A DNA stretch of 64,000 nt from Haloarcula limicola (GTDB lineage: Archaea; Halobacteriota; Halobacteria; Halobacteriales; Haloarculaceae): the NCBI RefSeq assembly GCF_010119205.1, contig NZ_WRXM01000001.1:558001-622000 (forward strand). Direction: 5' to 3'. Below the pieces are notes generated by a model. That model was not told the DNA's origin and made no database searches. It worked only from the letters and a program-made list of their open reading frames with translations. Shown in pieces: positions 39,819-48,730 of this stretch; position 1 is the first letter of the stretch, and every line of letters begins with the position of its first letter. Position numbers and translations under genes: made by a program.

Positions 39819-39865
39819 GTGTTTCCAGAACGCTTACAACTGACCGGGCGTGGATAGTTGACACA

Positions 39866-40507
39866 GTGAGCGAACTGGACGGGAGTTTGGAGGAATTCGG
39901 CGGGTGGGCCGGCGTCGCGTCGGTGGTCTCGACCAACGCCGCTATCGCCGGGGCGACCCTCGCATCGCCGTCCTTCGCGTGGGGCGACCACGCGCTGTCG
40001 AACCTCGGGCAACCCGGCGACCCCGTGGCGACGCCGGTGACGACGCTGCTGTTCGACGGCGGCCTCGTCCTCGGCGGACTCGTCGGGCTGCTGTTTTCCT
40101 ACGCGCTCTGGACCGGCAGCACGAACCTCGTGGAACGCCTCGCCGCGCTTCCCCTCTGCGTCGCGTTGCTGGGGATGGTCGGCGTCGGCGTCTTCCCGTA
40201 CACGCAGCCCCTTCACGGCCCGGCAGCGATCACGCTCTATCTCGCGTCGATGGTAGCGATGGCCGTCTACGCCGTCGGCAACGCGCTCGCCGGCGCGACC
40301 GAGCGAGCCGCGGGAACCGTCGCGCTGGTGGCGCTCCACGTCGGCGTCTGGTGGTGGTGGCTCTCGGGCGGCGGGCTGTCCCGCGGCGGGCTCGCGATCC
40401 CCGAACTGCTCGGCTCGCTGCTGTTCAGCGCGTGGGTGCTCTGGACCTCCCGCTGGCACCTCCGCGGCGCGCGGGCCGACGGGCGCGACGCCCAGTTTCA
40501 GCGATGA
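39866..40507 (+). CDS. DUF998-type membrane protein, 213 aa
   Basis: GTG start at 39866 (VSELDGSLEEFGGWAGV), because the longer frame would overlap the preceding gene. About six hydrophobic helices are visible; HALSNLGQP (about 43-51) and FPYTQPLHGPAAITLY are typical of the DUF998 family. The C-terminal tail is charged. It is a polytopic inner membrane protein with no assigned role; the ABC exporter genes that follow begin 50 bases later. Confidence 0.78.
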   Translation: MSELDGSLEEFGGWAGVASVVSTNAAIAGATLASPSFAWGDHALSNLGQPGDPVATPVTTLLFDGGLVLGGLVGLLFSYALWTGSTNLVERLAALPLCVALLGMVGVGVFPYTQPLHGPAAITLYLASMVAMAVYAVGNALAGATERAAGTVALVALHVGVWWWWLSGGGLSRGGLAIPELLGSLLFSAWVLWTSRWHLRGARADGRDAQFQR

Positions 40508-40556
40508 TTTCGGGGACCGAACAGCTAAGAGAGCGCCTCGTCTGTTCCCGCTCGAC

Positions 40557-41288
40557 ATGGTTGCCATCGAGACGAGCGACCTGACGCGCCGGTTCGGGGA
40601 CGTCACCGCGCTCTCCGGCCTCTCCCTCTCGGTCGAGGAGGGGGCGCTGTTCGGGCTGCTCGGTCCCAACGGCTCCGGGAAGACGACCGCCATCGAACTG
40701 CTGACCGGTCAACTCGAACCCACGAGCGGGACCGCCCGCGTCGTCGGCCGCGACCCGGTCACAGAGCCGATGGCCGTCAGGGAGGCCATCGGCATCCTCC
40801 CAGAGCGCGAGGACCCGCCGAGCTTCCTCACGCCGCGGGAGTACCTGACGTTCGTCGGCGAGGTGCGTGAGACCGCGGAAATCGAGACGCGGATCGACGG
40901 GTGGGCCGACCGCCTCGAATTCGCCGGCGTGTTGGACGCGCTCGCAACGGGCCTCTCGGAGGGCGAACGCCAGCGCGTGATGCTCGCGGCGGCGTTCCTC
41001 CACGACCCGGACCTCGTGTTCATCGACGAGCCGCTGGTCAATCTCGACCCCATCATGCAAGAGCGGGTCAAAGAGCAACTGGCGGCGTACTGCTCGCGGG
41101 GGAACACGCTCTTCCTCTCGACGCACTACGTCGACGTCGCGGCGGAGCTGTGCACCCACGTCGGCATCGTGGACGACGGCGAACTGGTCGCCGAGTGCGA
41201 CCCGCGCGGGATGAGCGAGGAGGAGTTGCTCGCGTACTTCGTCGAGGAGGTCGGCGGCGACCCGGCGGTCGCGGAGGCGCGGGCGTGA
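40557..41288 (+). CDS. ABC transporter ATP-binding protein
   Basis: 243 residues, with Walker A GPNGSGKTTAIE (about 38-49), signature LSEGERQRV, Walker B LVFIDEPLVNLDP and the switch His in LSTHYV. It overlaps the start of the next gene by four bases (GTGA), forming an exporter with that permease. Substrate is unknown. Confidence 0.9.
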   Translation: MVAIETSDLTRRFGDVTALSGLSLSVEEGALFGLLGPNGSGKTTAIELLTGQLEPTSGTARVVGRDPVTEPMAVREAIGILPEREDPPSFLTPREYLTFVGEVRETAEIETRIDGWADRLEFAGVLDALATGLSEGERQRVMLAAAFLHDPDLVFIDEPLVNLDPIMQERVKEQLAAYCSRGNTLFLSTHYVDVAAELCTHVGIVDDGELVAECDPRGMSEEELLAYFVEEVGGDPAVAEARA

Positions 41289-42682
41289 CCGGGACGCTGT
41301 TCCGCTGGATGCTCCGCGAGGAGTGGCGGCTGCACAGCCACCTCTTCGGCGGCGGCCGCTTCGCCGCCTTTCCGATAGCCATCGCCGTCCTGACCGGCGC
41401 GGGGACGTGGCTGCTCGGCCTGACCGGAACCGGCCCCGAAGCGGTCGCCGGCGGACTGGTCGCCCTCGTCGGCTTCTTCGGTCTGCAGGTCGGCACCATC
41501 GGCCTCGTCGGCCGCGATGCGCTCCGGGACGTGCTGGGTGACACGACGCTGCTGGTGTTCTCCGCGCGGACGCTCCCCGTCTCCTGGCAACGCCTGCTGG
41601 CGACGTTCCTCCTGAAGGACGTCTGTTACTACGCCGGGTTCGTCCTCACGCCGGCCGTCGTCGGCTACGGCGCGGTTGCGGTCGCGGAGGGGACCGCGAT
41701 CCACCCGCTCCTGCGCCTCTGGGTGGCCGTCGTGGCCGCGTTCGCCTTCGGCGCGTCGCTGAGCCTCGCGCTGGTCGCGCTCGCGGGCCGGAGTCGGGTA
41801 GCGTTGCTGGCTGTTCTCGCGGTCGGCGCGGCGGCCGCCGTCGGCGGGTTCGTGGACCTCGTCGCGTACACGCCCTACGCGCTGTACGCCGGCGGAACGC
41901 CCGGATCGGTCGTTCGGGGCCTCCTTCCGACGGCGCTGTTGGCCGCCCTCGGCGTCGCGCTGTTCGAACCGATCGAGGAGGGTTCGTCGGGTCGCCATCG
42001 GCGGACTGACGGCCTGTTCACGGGCGTCGCGGATCCATTGACGCGGCGGCCGCTGTTGTCCGTGGCCCGCTCTTCGGGGTCGGTCGGGAAGGTCGTCTTC
42101 TCGATGGGTGTCCTCTTCGCGGTGACGGCGCTGTTACTCGACCGGATAACGATGGCGACGGGAATCGAGCCGCACGCGGGCATCGCCTTCGGGACGCTGC
42201 TGGGACTGGGCGCGTTCACGACGTACAGCTGGGTGACCCAGTTCGATGCACCGCGTGAGTACCTCCGGTTTCCGGTGCGCTACGAACGCGTATTCTCGGG
42301 GACGCTCCGGGCGTATCTCCTGCTCTCGCTCTCGGCAGCTGCGGCGTACCTGGCCGTCGCGGCGCTGTGGTATCCGCTCGCTCAGCTGGCCGTCGGCCTC
42401 CTCGTCGCGCCGGGCGTCGCCGGCTACGTCTTCGGCGTCTCGGCGTACCTCACCGGACTCGCTCCCAACGAACTCCTCTTCGATACGGCGCTGTTCGCCT
42501 GCTTCGGGGCGGCGCTCGCGGCGCTCGCGGTCCCCCTATTGGTCGCGGCGCTGGTCGTCTCCATCGCGCCCTCGTTCGCCGTCGTCGGCGCGGTCGCGCT
42601 CTCGGTGATCGCGGGCGTCGTCGGGCGGTGGCTCACCGGGCGGGCCGGACCGCGGTGGGAACGCCGGTTCCGGACCGCTTGA
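41285..42682 (+). CDS. ABC exporter membrane subunit, 465 aa
   Basis: Begins with GTG in the GTGA overlap with the ATPase gene (MTGTLFRWMLREEW). Twelve or so hydrophobic segments fill the protein, with a polar loop around residues 225-260 (SSGRHRRTDGLF). No substrate-binding domain or lipobox is present, so export is more likely than import. Its sequence family is not recognised in detail; the link to the ATPase rests on the overlap. Confidence 0.82.
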   Translation: MTGTLFRWMLREEWRLHSHLFGGGRFAAFPIAIAVLTGAGTWLLGLTGTGPEAVAGGLVALVGFFGLQVGTIGLVGRDALRDVLGDTTLLVFSARTLPVSWQRLLATFLLKDVCYYAGFVLTPAVVGYGAVAVAEGTAIHPLLRLWVAVVAAFAFGASLSLALVALAGRSRVALLAVLAVGAAAAVGGFVDLVAYTPYALYAGGTPGSVVRGLLPTALLAALGVALFEPIEEGSSGRHRRTDGLFTGVADPLTRRPLLSVARSSGSVGKVVFSMGVLFAVTALLLDRITMATGIEPHAGIAFGTLLGLGAFTTYSWVTQFDAPREYLRFPVRYERVFSGTLRAYLLLSLSAAAAYLAVAALWYPLAQLAVGLLVAPGVAGYVFGVSAYLTGLAPNELLFDTALFACFGAALAALAVPLLVAALVVSIAPSFAVVGAVALSVIAGVVGRWLTGRAGPRWERRFRTA

Positions 42683-42751
42683 TTTTCTCACATTTTTCTG
42701 ACCTCTACCTATAAGTAACGAAGCGCTCTCTAGGAGAAAGTACGAGCCACG

Positions 42752-44164
42752 ATGGCAGCGGAATCAATCAGGGTACTGGTCGTCGACGACAGCGAGTTCT
42801 TCGCGCAGATGACCGCAGAGACGCTGACCGAGGAGCACGGCATGGAGGCCGTCGCAGAACACAGCGGGACAGCCGCGCTCTCTCGACTGGCCGACGGGGA
42901 GTTCGACTGCGTCGTCAGCGACTACGAGATGCCGGAGATGGACGGACTGTCGCTGTTGCGGGCGATTCGTGAGGACGACCCCACGCTCCCCTTCATCCTC
43001 CTGACCGGGCGGGGCGACGAAGAGACCGCCAGCGCGGCCATCGCCGCCGGGGTGGCCGACTACCTCCTCAAGCTCGAAGTCGTCGAGGACAAACAGTACG
43101 GTCGCTTAGCCAACCGCATCGAGAGCGTCGTCGGGCAGGACCGCACCCGCCGGAAGTTCGAGTCGCTGGTCGAGAACTCCCCCGACGGCATCGCGCAGGT
43201 GGCGACCGACGGCACGATTCTCTCCGCGAACCGGGCGATGGCCGACCGACTGGGCCGAGACCCCGATTCGCTGGTCGGCGAGCACCTGACCGACGTGATG
43301 GACGCGGAGCCCGCTCAGCGCAGAGTCGCCGCGGTCAGGCGGGCCGTCGAGACCGGCGAGACCGAAGAGCTGGAGGACTCGGTCGACGGTCGGCACTACC
43401 AGACGCAGTTCGTCCCCGTGGAGAGCCACCGGCAGCGAGACACGGTCCAACTCGTCGAGCGCGACGTGACCGAGCGGGTCGCTCGCCAACGGGAACTGGA
43501 GCGACAGAACGAGCGACTGGAGGAGTTCGCGAGCGTCGTCAGCCACGACCTGCGGAACCCGCTCAACGTCGCCCAGAGCGCGATGGAGCTGCTGGAACGC
43601 CCCGACGACGAGACGGAGGCGGACCTGCTGGCGAAAGTGGATCGGTCGCTCACGCGGATGGGCGAGATCATCGAGGACGTGCTGACGCTGGCCCGCGAGG
43701 GACGCACTGTCGATGACCCGCAGCGCGTGACCGTCGAGGCGCTGGCGACCGACGCGTGGGCGTGGGTCGAGACAGGCGACGCCACGCTGTCGGTGACGAC
43801 CGACGCGACGATACTCGCCGACACGAAACGCGCCCACGACCTCTTCACCAACCTCTTTCGAAACGCCGTCGAGCACGGCTCGACGAGCAACCGGACGCAG
43901 TCCGACGACGCGACCGAACACGACGACCCGGTCGCCGTCGAGGTCGGTTCGCTCCCGGGCGGTTTCTACGTCGAGGACGACGGCGTCGGTATCGACGCGT
44001 CGGGAGACGTCTTCGAGATGGGGGAGTCCTCGGGCGAGGGAACCGGCATCGGCCTCGCCATCGTCTGGCAGGTCGCGCGGGCCCACGGGTGGTCCGTCGA
44101 GTTGGCCGAGAGCGAGCGCGGCGGCGCGCGCTTCGAGTTCACCGGCGTCGAACCGGCCGACTGA
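42752..44164 (+). CDS. Hybrid sensor: receiver, PAS, histidine kinase
   Basis: 470 residues. The receiver domain is complete: DDSEFF (12-17), phosphoacceptor Asp57 in VVSDYEMPEMDG, and the Lys near 100. A PAS domain follows (about 130-245, LVENSPDGIAQV), then HisKA with VVSHDLRNPLN (His265) and HATPase with FRNAVEHG, EDDGVGI and GTGIGLAIV. Receiver-first hybrid kinases are common in haloarchaea, where they sit between input kinases and outputs. A TATA-like CCTATAAGTA lies at 42706-42715. No partner gene is adjacent. Confidence 0.9.
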   Translation: MAAESIRVLVVDDSEFFAQMTAETLTEEHGMEAVAEHSGTAALSRLADGEFDCVVSDYEMPEMDGLSLLRAIREDDPTLPFILLTGRGDEETASAAIAAGVADYLLKLEVVEDKQYGRLANRIESVVGQDRTRRKFESLVENSPDGIAQVATDGTILSANRAMADRLGRDPDSLVGEHLTDVMDAEPAQRRVAAVRRAVETGETEELEDSVDGRHYQTQFVPVESHRQRDTVQLVERDVTERVARQRELERQNERLEEFASVVSHDLRNPLNVAQSAMELLERPDDETEADLLAKVDRSLTRMGEIIEDVLTLAREGRTVDDPQRVTVEALATDAWAWVETGDATLSVTTDATILADTKRAHDLFTNLFRNAVEHGSTSNRTQSDDATEHDDPVAVEVGSLPGGFYVEDDGVGIDASGDVFEMGESSGEGTGIGLAIVWQVARAHGWSVELAESERGGARFEFTGVEPAD

Positions 44165-44200
44165 GACGGGTTTTTGCGTCTCGGCCCCCTACGTCGGTCG

Positions 44201-44995
44201 ATGACACTCCGGGGCGTGATTCTGGACCTCGACGGGACGGTGTACCACGACGATAACCTGCTGCCCGGGGCGGCCGACGCCGTCTCCCGCATCCGGGAGC
44301 GGGGGCTCTCGATCTGCTTCTTCTCGAACAACCCGCTCCACGACGGCGCGGAGTACGTCGACCGCTTGCGGTCGCTCGGCGTCGACGCCCGAGAGGGGGA
44401 GGCCTGCTCGTCGGCGGAAGTCACGCGGGAGTATCTGAACGAGAATCACGGTGGAGACGGCGTCTTCGTCGTCGGGTCGCCGTCGCTCCGCGAGCGCGTT
44501 CGGGGGACCAGCGCCGAGCTGGTGACCGACCCCGGCGGCGCGGCGGACGTGTTGCTCGCCTCCTGGACCGACGAGTTCCACTATCGGGACATGCACGACG
44601 CGCTGCGCGTCCTCGACGGCGACACCGCGTTCCTCGGGACCGACCCCGACCGGACGTTTCCCGACGCCGACGGGAACCCGATACCGGGGTCCGGCGCGAT
44701 AATCCGAGCCGTCGCGGGCGTCGTCGAACGCGAGCCCGATCGAATTCTCGGGAAGCCCTCCTCGGTGGCCGTCGACGCGGCGCTCTCCCGGGTCGACTGC
44801 GCCCCCGAGGAGTGTCTGGTGGTCGGCGACCGGCTCGACACGGACATCCGAATGGGCGAGCGCGCCGGGATGACGACGGCGCTCGTCCGGTCGGGCGTCA
44901 GCGACGACGCGGCCCTCGAACGGAGCGACGTGACGCCGGATTACGTCCTCGACTCGCTCGCCGACGTGGACGACGTCCTCGACGCCGCCCGGTGA
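44201..44995 (+). CDS. HAD-superfamily phosphatase (NagD-like, type IIA)
   Basis: Start at 44201 (MTLRGVILDLDG) rather than the ATG nine codons upstream, since the nucleophile motif LDLDGTVYHDD (8-18; Asp9 and Asp11) begins the family. Motif II is in FFSNNPL, the type IIA cap follows, and motifs III and IV are GKPSSVA and VVGDRLDTDI. Substrates of this subfamily include sugar phosphates and 4-nitrophenyl phosphate; the true one is unknown. At 264 residues it is the usual size. Confidence 0.88.
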   Translation: MTLRGVILDLDGTVYHDDNLLPGAADAVSRIRERGLSICFFSNNPLHDGAEYVDRLRSLGVDAREGEACSSAEVTREYLNENHGGDGVFVVGSPSLRERVRGTSAELVTDPGGAADVLLASWTDEFHYRDMHDALRVLDGDTAFLGTDPDRTFPDADGNPIPGSGAIIRAVAGVVEREPDRILGKPSSVAVDAALSRVDCAPEECLVVGDRLDTDIRMGERAGMTTALVRSGVSDDAALERSDVTPDYVLDSLADVDDVLDAAR

Positions 44996-45083
44996 CGAGA
45001 CGGTCGTCGTCCGTTACGACGCTCCTGTTGGCTGGCCTACGCCTTTATGCCGCCGCCGACCGTTGTTCCGGGTGGTGATACCG

Positions 45084-45674
45084 ATGGGCAAAGACATCCT
45101 CATGATCGTCGGCGACTTCGGCGAAGACTACGAGATAATGGTCCCGTACCAGACGCTGCAGACGGTGGGCCACGAGGTAGACGCCGTCTGTCCGCAGAAG
45201 GAGGCCGGCGACACTATCAAGACGGCCATTCACGACTTCCGCGGCGACCAGACGTACATGGAGAGCCGCGGCCACAACTTCGAACTGAACGCGACGATGG
45301 CCGACGTGACGCCGAGCGACTACGACGCTCTCGTCGTCCCCGGCGGCCGCGCTCCGGAGTATCTGCGGACCCACGACGAGGTCATCGAGGCGGTCCAGCA
45401 CTTCTTCGAGGCGGACAAGCCCGTCGCGGCGCTCTGTCACGGCCCGCAGATCCTCGCCGCCGCCGACGTGTTAGACGGCTACGAGATGACGTCGTACCCG
45501 GCCTGTCGCGCCGAGTGCGAGGCCGCCGGCTGTTCGTGGGTCGACGGCGTCGTCACCGACCGGAACCTCGTCACCGGGCAGGCCTGGCCCGACCACCCCG
45601 AGTGGGTCGCCCAGTTCATGGATCTGCTGGGCGACGAAGTGAGCCACGGCGAGCCGGTCGCCGCCGACGACTGA
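45084..45674 (+). CDS. DJ-1/PfpI family protein
   Basis: Start at 45084 (MGKDILMIVGDFGEDYE); TTG and GTG codons just upstream would add only FRVVIP-type residues. The 196-residue protein shows the acidic Glu15, the nucleophile elbow AALCHGPQ (Cys118) and TSYPACRAECEAAG. Members act as glyoxalases, deglycase-like or stress proteins, or PfpI-type peptidases. No accessory catalytic residues beyond Cys and Glu can be assigned here. Monocistronic. Confidence 0.88.
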   Translation: MGKDILMIVGDFGEDYEIMVPYQTLQTVGHEVDAVCPQKEAGDTIKTAIHDFRGDQTYMESRGHNFELNATMADVTPSDYDALVVPGGRAPEYLRTHDEVIEAVQHFFEADKPVAALCHGPQILAAADVLDGYEMTSYPACRAECEAAGCSWVDGVVTDRNLVTGQAWPDHPEWVAQFMDLLGDEVSHGEPVAADD

Positions 45675-45774
45675 CCTCCGGCGAGCGGCGTTCCGACGGC
45701 ATAATACCGACGGCTGCCAACCCTTCCCACGGCGGGAATAGATTTGTAAGGGGACCGCGCGAATTCGAAGGTGC

Positions 45775-46008
45775 ATGGTCCCCGATACACCCTCCGACGA
45801 CAGCGAGAGCGACAGCGGTTGCCCGAAGTGCGGTCACACCGGCACCGACGTCGGTCGCATCTCCACGACCGGCGGCGGCATCTCGAAGATGTTCGACGTG
45901 CAGTCCAACGAGTTCCGCGTCGTCTCGTGTACGAACTGCGGCTACTCGGAACTGTACCGAGACACCGGATCGGCGGCGAGCGACCTCGCCGACGTCTTCC
46001 TCGGCTGA
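45775..46008 (+). CDS. Small zinc-ribbon protein, 77 aa
   Basis: An acidic start is followed by CPKCGHTG (16-23) and, 30 residues later, CTNCGYSE (52-59), forming one complete zinc ribbon. The pattern fits a group of predicted nucleic-acid-binding zinc-ribbon proteins. The small membrane protein that follows starts one base after its stop. Confidence 0.78.
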   Translation: MVPDTPSDDSESDSGCPKCGHTGTDVGRISTTGGGISKMFDVQSNEFRVVSCTNCGYSELYRDTGSAASDLADVFLG

Positions 46009-46009
46009 G

Positions 46010-46177
46010 ATGACGACCGGACTGGTCGCGCTCGTCTTCCTGATCCTCGCGCTCGCCGCACCGCTCGCGCTGTTCTTGCTGGTGCGAAGCGAGGGCGAGC
46101 AGCGGGTCGAGACCGACCGCGAGTCGGCCGAACGAATGGCGCGTCGCGACACCGACGACGGTCGGCGGTCGCGCTGA
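46010..46177 (+). CDS. Small single-helix membrane protein, 55 aa
   Basis: Starts one base after the zinc-ribbon gene ends. One long hydrophobic helix (VALVFLILALAAPLALFLLV, residues 6-25) is followed by a charged tail rich in Arg, Glu and Asp that would lie in the cytoplasm. The near contact suggests one transcript with the zinc-ribbon gene, perhaps recruiting it to the membrane; that is inference. No family is recognised. Confidence 0.6.
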   Translation: MTTGLVALVFLILALAAPLALFLLVRSEGEQRVETDRESAERMARRDTDDGRRSR

Positions 46178-46218
46178 TCGCTCGCCGACCTCGCACCAGC
46201 CGCGCGGTTTTCCGGTCC

Positions 46219-47538
46219 TCAGGCTTCTCGGAGCCGATGGACCGCGCCGGTGGACCCGGAGAGGCCGCCCTCGTCGGTCGAACAGACGAGGAGCTCCCCG
46301 CTCGGCGTCCGGCCGAAGGAGAGGACGTTCGACCCCATCTCGCCGTCCGCGACGGGGACCGCCGTCACCGACCACCGCGACTCGCCGGTGTCCGTCCCGA
46401 CGAACAGGTCGCCGTTCGCCCGCCAGTCGGCGAAGACGTAGCGGTCGGTGAGCGCCGGAACGGCGTCGCCATCGTACAGGTAGCCGCCGATGACGGAGAT
46501 GCCCGACACCGCGCCGCCCTCGTGGGGATACTGGATGATCGGATCCCGTAGTGGCGTCCCGTCGGGCGTCTCCGACGGGCACTCCTCGGCCTGAAAGCAG
46601 CGCCGGCCCTCGCGGACGTTCCAGCCGTAGTTGCCGCCGGCCTCGACGATATCGACCTCCTCGAAGCGCGACTGGCCTACGTCGGCGACGAAGAAGTTCC
46701 TGTCCGGGCCGAAGGAGAATCGCCACGGGTTCCGAAAGCCCCACGCGAACTGCTCGTCGAGGCCCGACTCGCCGACCAGCGGATTGTCGTCTGGAATCGC
46801 GTAGGGCCGACCGTCTTCGCCCTCGCCGTCCACGTCGATGCGGAGGATGCTCCCCAGCAGATTCTCGGTGATATCCTGCCCGTTACCGCCGTCGACGGCG
46901 TCGTACCAGTCCTCGACGTGGCCGGTCCCGACGTCGCCGCCCCCGCCGCCGTCGCCGACACCGACGTAGAGGTAGCCGTCCGGGCCGAACCCGACCGACC
47001 CCGCGTTGTGGTTGGACTGCGGTTCCGGAATCTCCAGGATCGGCCGCTCGCTCTCGGGGTCGAGCGCGCCGTCGGAAACAGCGAACTCTGAGAGGACGAA
47101 CGTGTGCGAGTAGTTCGCCGGCGTCCCCTCGCGTCGAGGCGCGCTGTATCTGACGAACGCGCGTCCCGATCCGTCGTAGTCGGGGTGGAGCGCCATCCCG
47201 AGGAGGCCGCGCTCGTCGTAGCCGCTCACGTCGACCATCCGGTCGGTGACGTCGAGCGCCATCGTCGGCTCGTCGGCGTCGGGACCGAGATACGCTATCT
47301 GCCCGGCCTGGTCGACGACGAAGTACTCGTCTCCGCGCGGCGCGACGACGTCCACCGGCGCGGTGAACCCGGAGGCCACCGGGTCGACGCCGAGTTCGAG
47401 GGCCGACAGCGAGGCGTCCGGGGTTCGCGTCGGCGTCGTCTGCCCGCCAGCGCCGTCACCGGGACCCGTACAGCCGCTGAGCCCGGTGAGCGCGAGTCCA
47501 GCGCCAGCGAGGAACTGACGGCGAGTGGGACCGTTCAT
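46219..47538 (-). CDS. Secreted PQQ-dependent sugar dehydrogenase-like lipoprotein
   Basis: 439 residues. The N terminus carries a twin-arginine signal (TRRQFLAGAGLAL) and lipobox LSGC (about 20-23), so it is exported folded by Tat and lipid-anchored outside. A Thr-rich linker precedes a six-bladed propeller of the soluble glucose/sorbosone dehydrogenase (GSDH) type, with ERGLLGMALHPDY, GPDGYLYVGVGDGG, GSILRIDVDG, FAWGFRNPWRFSFGP and GGNYGWNVREGRRCF. These proteins oxidise sugars using PQQ; whether this species makes PQQ is not known. tatA is at 59932. Confidence 0.9.
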   Translation of the reverse strand: MNGPTRRQFLAGAGLALTGLSGCTGPGDGAGGQTTPTRTPDASLSALELGVDPVASGFTAPVDVVAPRGDEYFVVDQAGQIAYLGPDADEPTMALDVTDRMVDVSGYDERGLLGMALHPDYDGSGRAFVRYSAPRREGTPANYSHTFVLSEFAVSDGALDPESERPILEIPEPQSNHNAGSVGFGPDGYLYVGVGDGGGGGDVGTGHVEDWYDAVDGGNGQDITENLLGSILRIDVDGEGEDGRPYAIPDDNPLVGESGLDEQFAWGFRNPWRFSFGPDRNFFVADVGQSRFEEVDIVEAGGNYGWNVREGRRCFQAEECPSETPDGTPLRDPIIQYPHEGGAVSGISVIGGYLYDGDAVPALTDRYVFADWRANGDLFVGTDTGESRWSVTAVPVADGEMGSNVLSFGRTPSGELLVCSTDEGGLSGSTGAVHRLREA

Positions 47539-47644
47539 ACGCGGGAAAGGGTATCGACGAGCAAGAAGGTTCGCCGCCCTCGAATAAACTCAAAACAACG
47601 GGAGAGTGTACCGATGTCGAACCCTTTATGAAACGGCTTGTGCA

Positions 47645-47908
47645 ATGGGTCAAACGATTATGGTCGACAGAGACGAACTCCGCGAGCAGTTCACCGAGGC
47701 CTTCGAGGACGCCGACTACCCCGTCTCCAGCCCGATGGGGCTCATCCCGGCGCTGCCGAACGGCCCCTCGACGAAGTTCGAGTCGGGCGACTTCTCGATG
47801 ACGGCGATGGAGCTCAACACGAAACTCGACGGCGACTTCCCCTACGAGAACGTCGATTCGCTCGTCGACGACGTGATGGCCTCCCTGGAGAGCCGCGACC
47901 TCATCTAA
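47645..47908 (+). CDS. MTH865-like family protein, 87 aa
   Basis: Start is either 47645 (MGQTIMVDRDE) or 47660 (MVDRDELREQF). The sequence DELREQFTEAFEDADYPVSS, a central GLIPALPNGPSTKFESGD and a C-terminal DVMASLESRDLI fit a small archaeal helical family named after MTH865, of unknown function. It is convergent with the following gene, sharing stop-codon bases. Confidence 0.75.
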   Translation: MGQTIMVDRDELREQFTEAFEDADYPVSSPMGLIPALPNGPSTKFESGDFSMTAMELNTKLDGDFPYENVDSLVDDVMASLESRDLI

Positions 47909-48405
47909 GCGGCCGGGAGCGCCGATCGCGAGACGGAGACGACGAGCGCGACCGCGAACACCCCGAGTGCGAGCAGCAGGTAGTTCGCTATCGTATTGTC
48001 CGCACGGGCGAGTCGGAGCGTGTAATTCTTCCGCGAGAGCGGCCAGAACGGGGTTATCCCCATCGGCGTGATGACGTCGGCGAGCAGGTGCGAGAGGACG
48101 GCGGCGGTGCCGACGACCCCGCCGAACGCCGCCAGTCGCCTCGACGTCTCGACGCCCGTCCCGGTGCCCGCGGCCCACCCAATGGCTCCGAGGACGCCCC
48201 CGACGACGAGGGCGAAGAGGAGCGTGTGGGTGACGCCGCGGTGTCTGATCAGCGGAATCCGCTGGTCGAGGTCGGGGACTGGCGCGAGAGCGAGCGAGAG
48301 CGCGCCGCCGAGGACCGCCAGACCCGCGAAATCGAACGACAGGAGCGCGAATCCCACCGGCGCGTAGACGAGCAGCGCCGCGCCGTAGTGACCCGGTCGG
48401 TACAT
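47905..48405 (-). CDS. YdjM-like membrane-bound metal-dependent hydrolase
   Basis: Start at 48405 (MYRPGHYGAALL). In 166 residues there are about four hydrophobic segments and the family motif PVPDLDQRIPLIRHRGVTHTLL (about 42-63; His57 and His61 as metal ligands), plus SHLLADVITPMGITPFWP. This is the DUF457/YdjM type, predicted to be metal-dependent membrane hydrolases. The substrate is unknown. Convergent with the MTH865-like gene. Confidence 0.82.
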   Translation of the reverse strand: MYRPGHYGAALLVYAPVGFALLSFDFAGLAVLGGALSLALAPVPDLDQRIPLIRHRGVTHTLLFALVVGGVLGAIGWAAGTGTGVETSRRLAAFGGVVGTAAVLSHLLADVITPMGITPFWPLSRKNYTLRLARADNTIANYLLLALGVFAVALVVSVSRSALPAA

Positions 48406-48504
48406 GGCGCGGCGTTCGTCCGCCGGTGGCTTGTACCTGCCGAGTAGTCCGCGTCCCCGTGCCGCATCCTCGTCGTTTATCCGTCGGGCGTCCCAAGCCG
48501 GCGC

Positions 48505-48666
48505 ATGGCCGTCACGTCGGGACTCGACTTGCTGGTGCGGACGTTCGGGCCGTTTCTCATCCCGGCGACGGTGTTCGCCCTCGGTGCGGTCGGCTACCTG
48601 TTCCTCTGGTTGCTGACCCGGAACCGCCGGCAGACGTACCGCGCCGAGGACGAGAAGCGGTGGTAG
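48505..48666 (+). CDS. Small membrane protein, 53 aa
   Basis: ATG at 48505, stop TAG at 48664-48666. A hydrophobic helix covers about residues 12-38 (GPFLIPATVFALGAVGYLFLW), followed by a basic then acidic tail TRNRRQTYRAEDEKRW. It is short but has good haloarchaeal codon use (mostly G or C in third positions) and lies free between two genes. Function unknown. Confidence 0.55.
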   Translation: MAVTSGLDLLVRTFGPFLIPATVFALGAVGYLFLWLLTRNRRQTYRAEDEKRW

Positions 48667-48708
48667 CTCTCCGCGAAACTTGCGCTTAGCCTGCACCATC
48701 CTTTTGTG

Positions 48709-48722
48709 TTAGACCGGTCTAA
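48709..48722 (+). promoter_or_regulatory. Palindromic operator before the metal regulator
   Basis: TTAGACCGGTCTAA is a perfect 14-base palindrome ending eight bases before the regulator ATG at 48731. The TTAG...CTAA arms resemble sites of DtxR/SirR-type iron or manganese repressors in haloarchaea. Its place over the likely transcription start favours autorepression of this two-gene operon. Confidence 0.65.
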
Positions 48723-48730
48723 AATGGCGT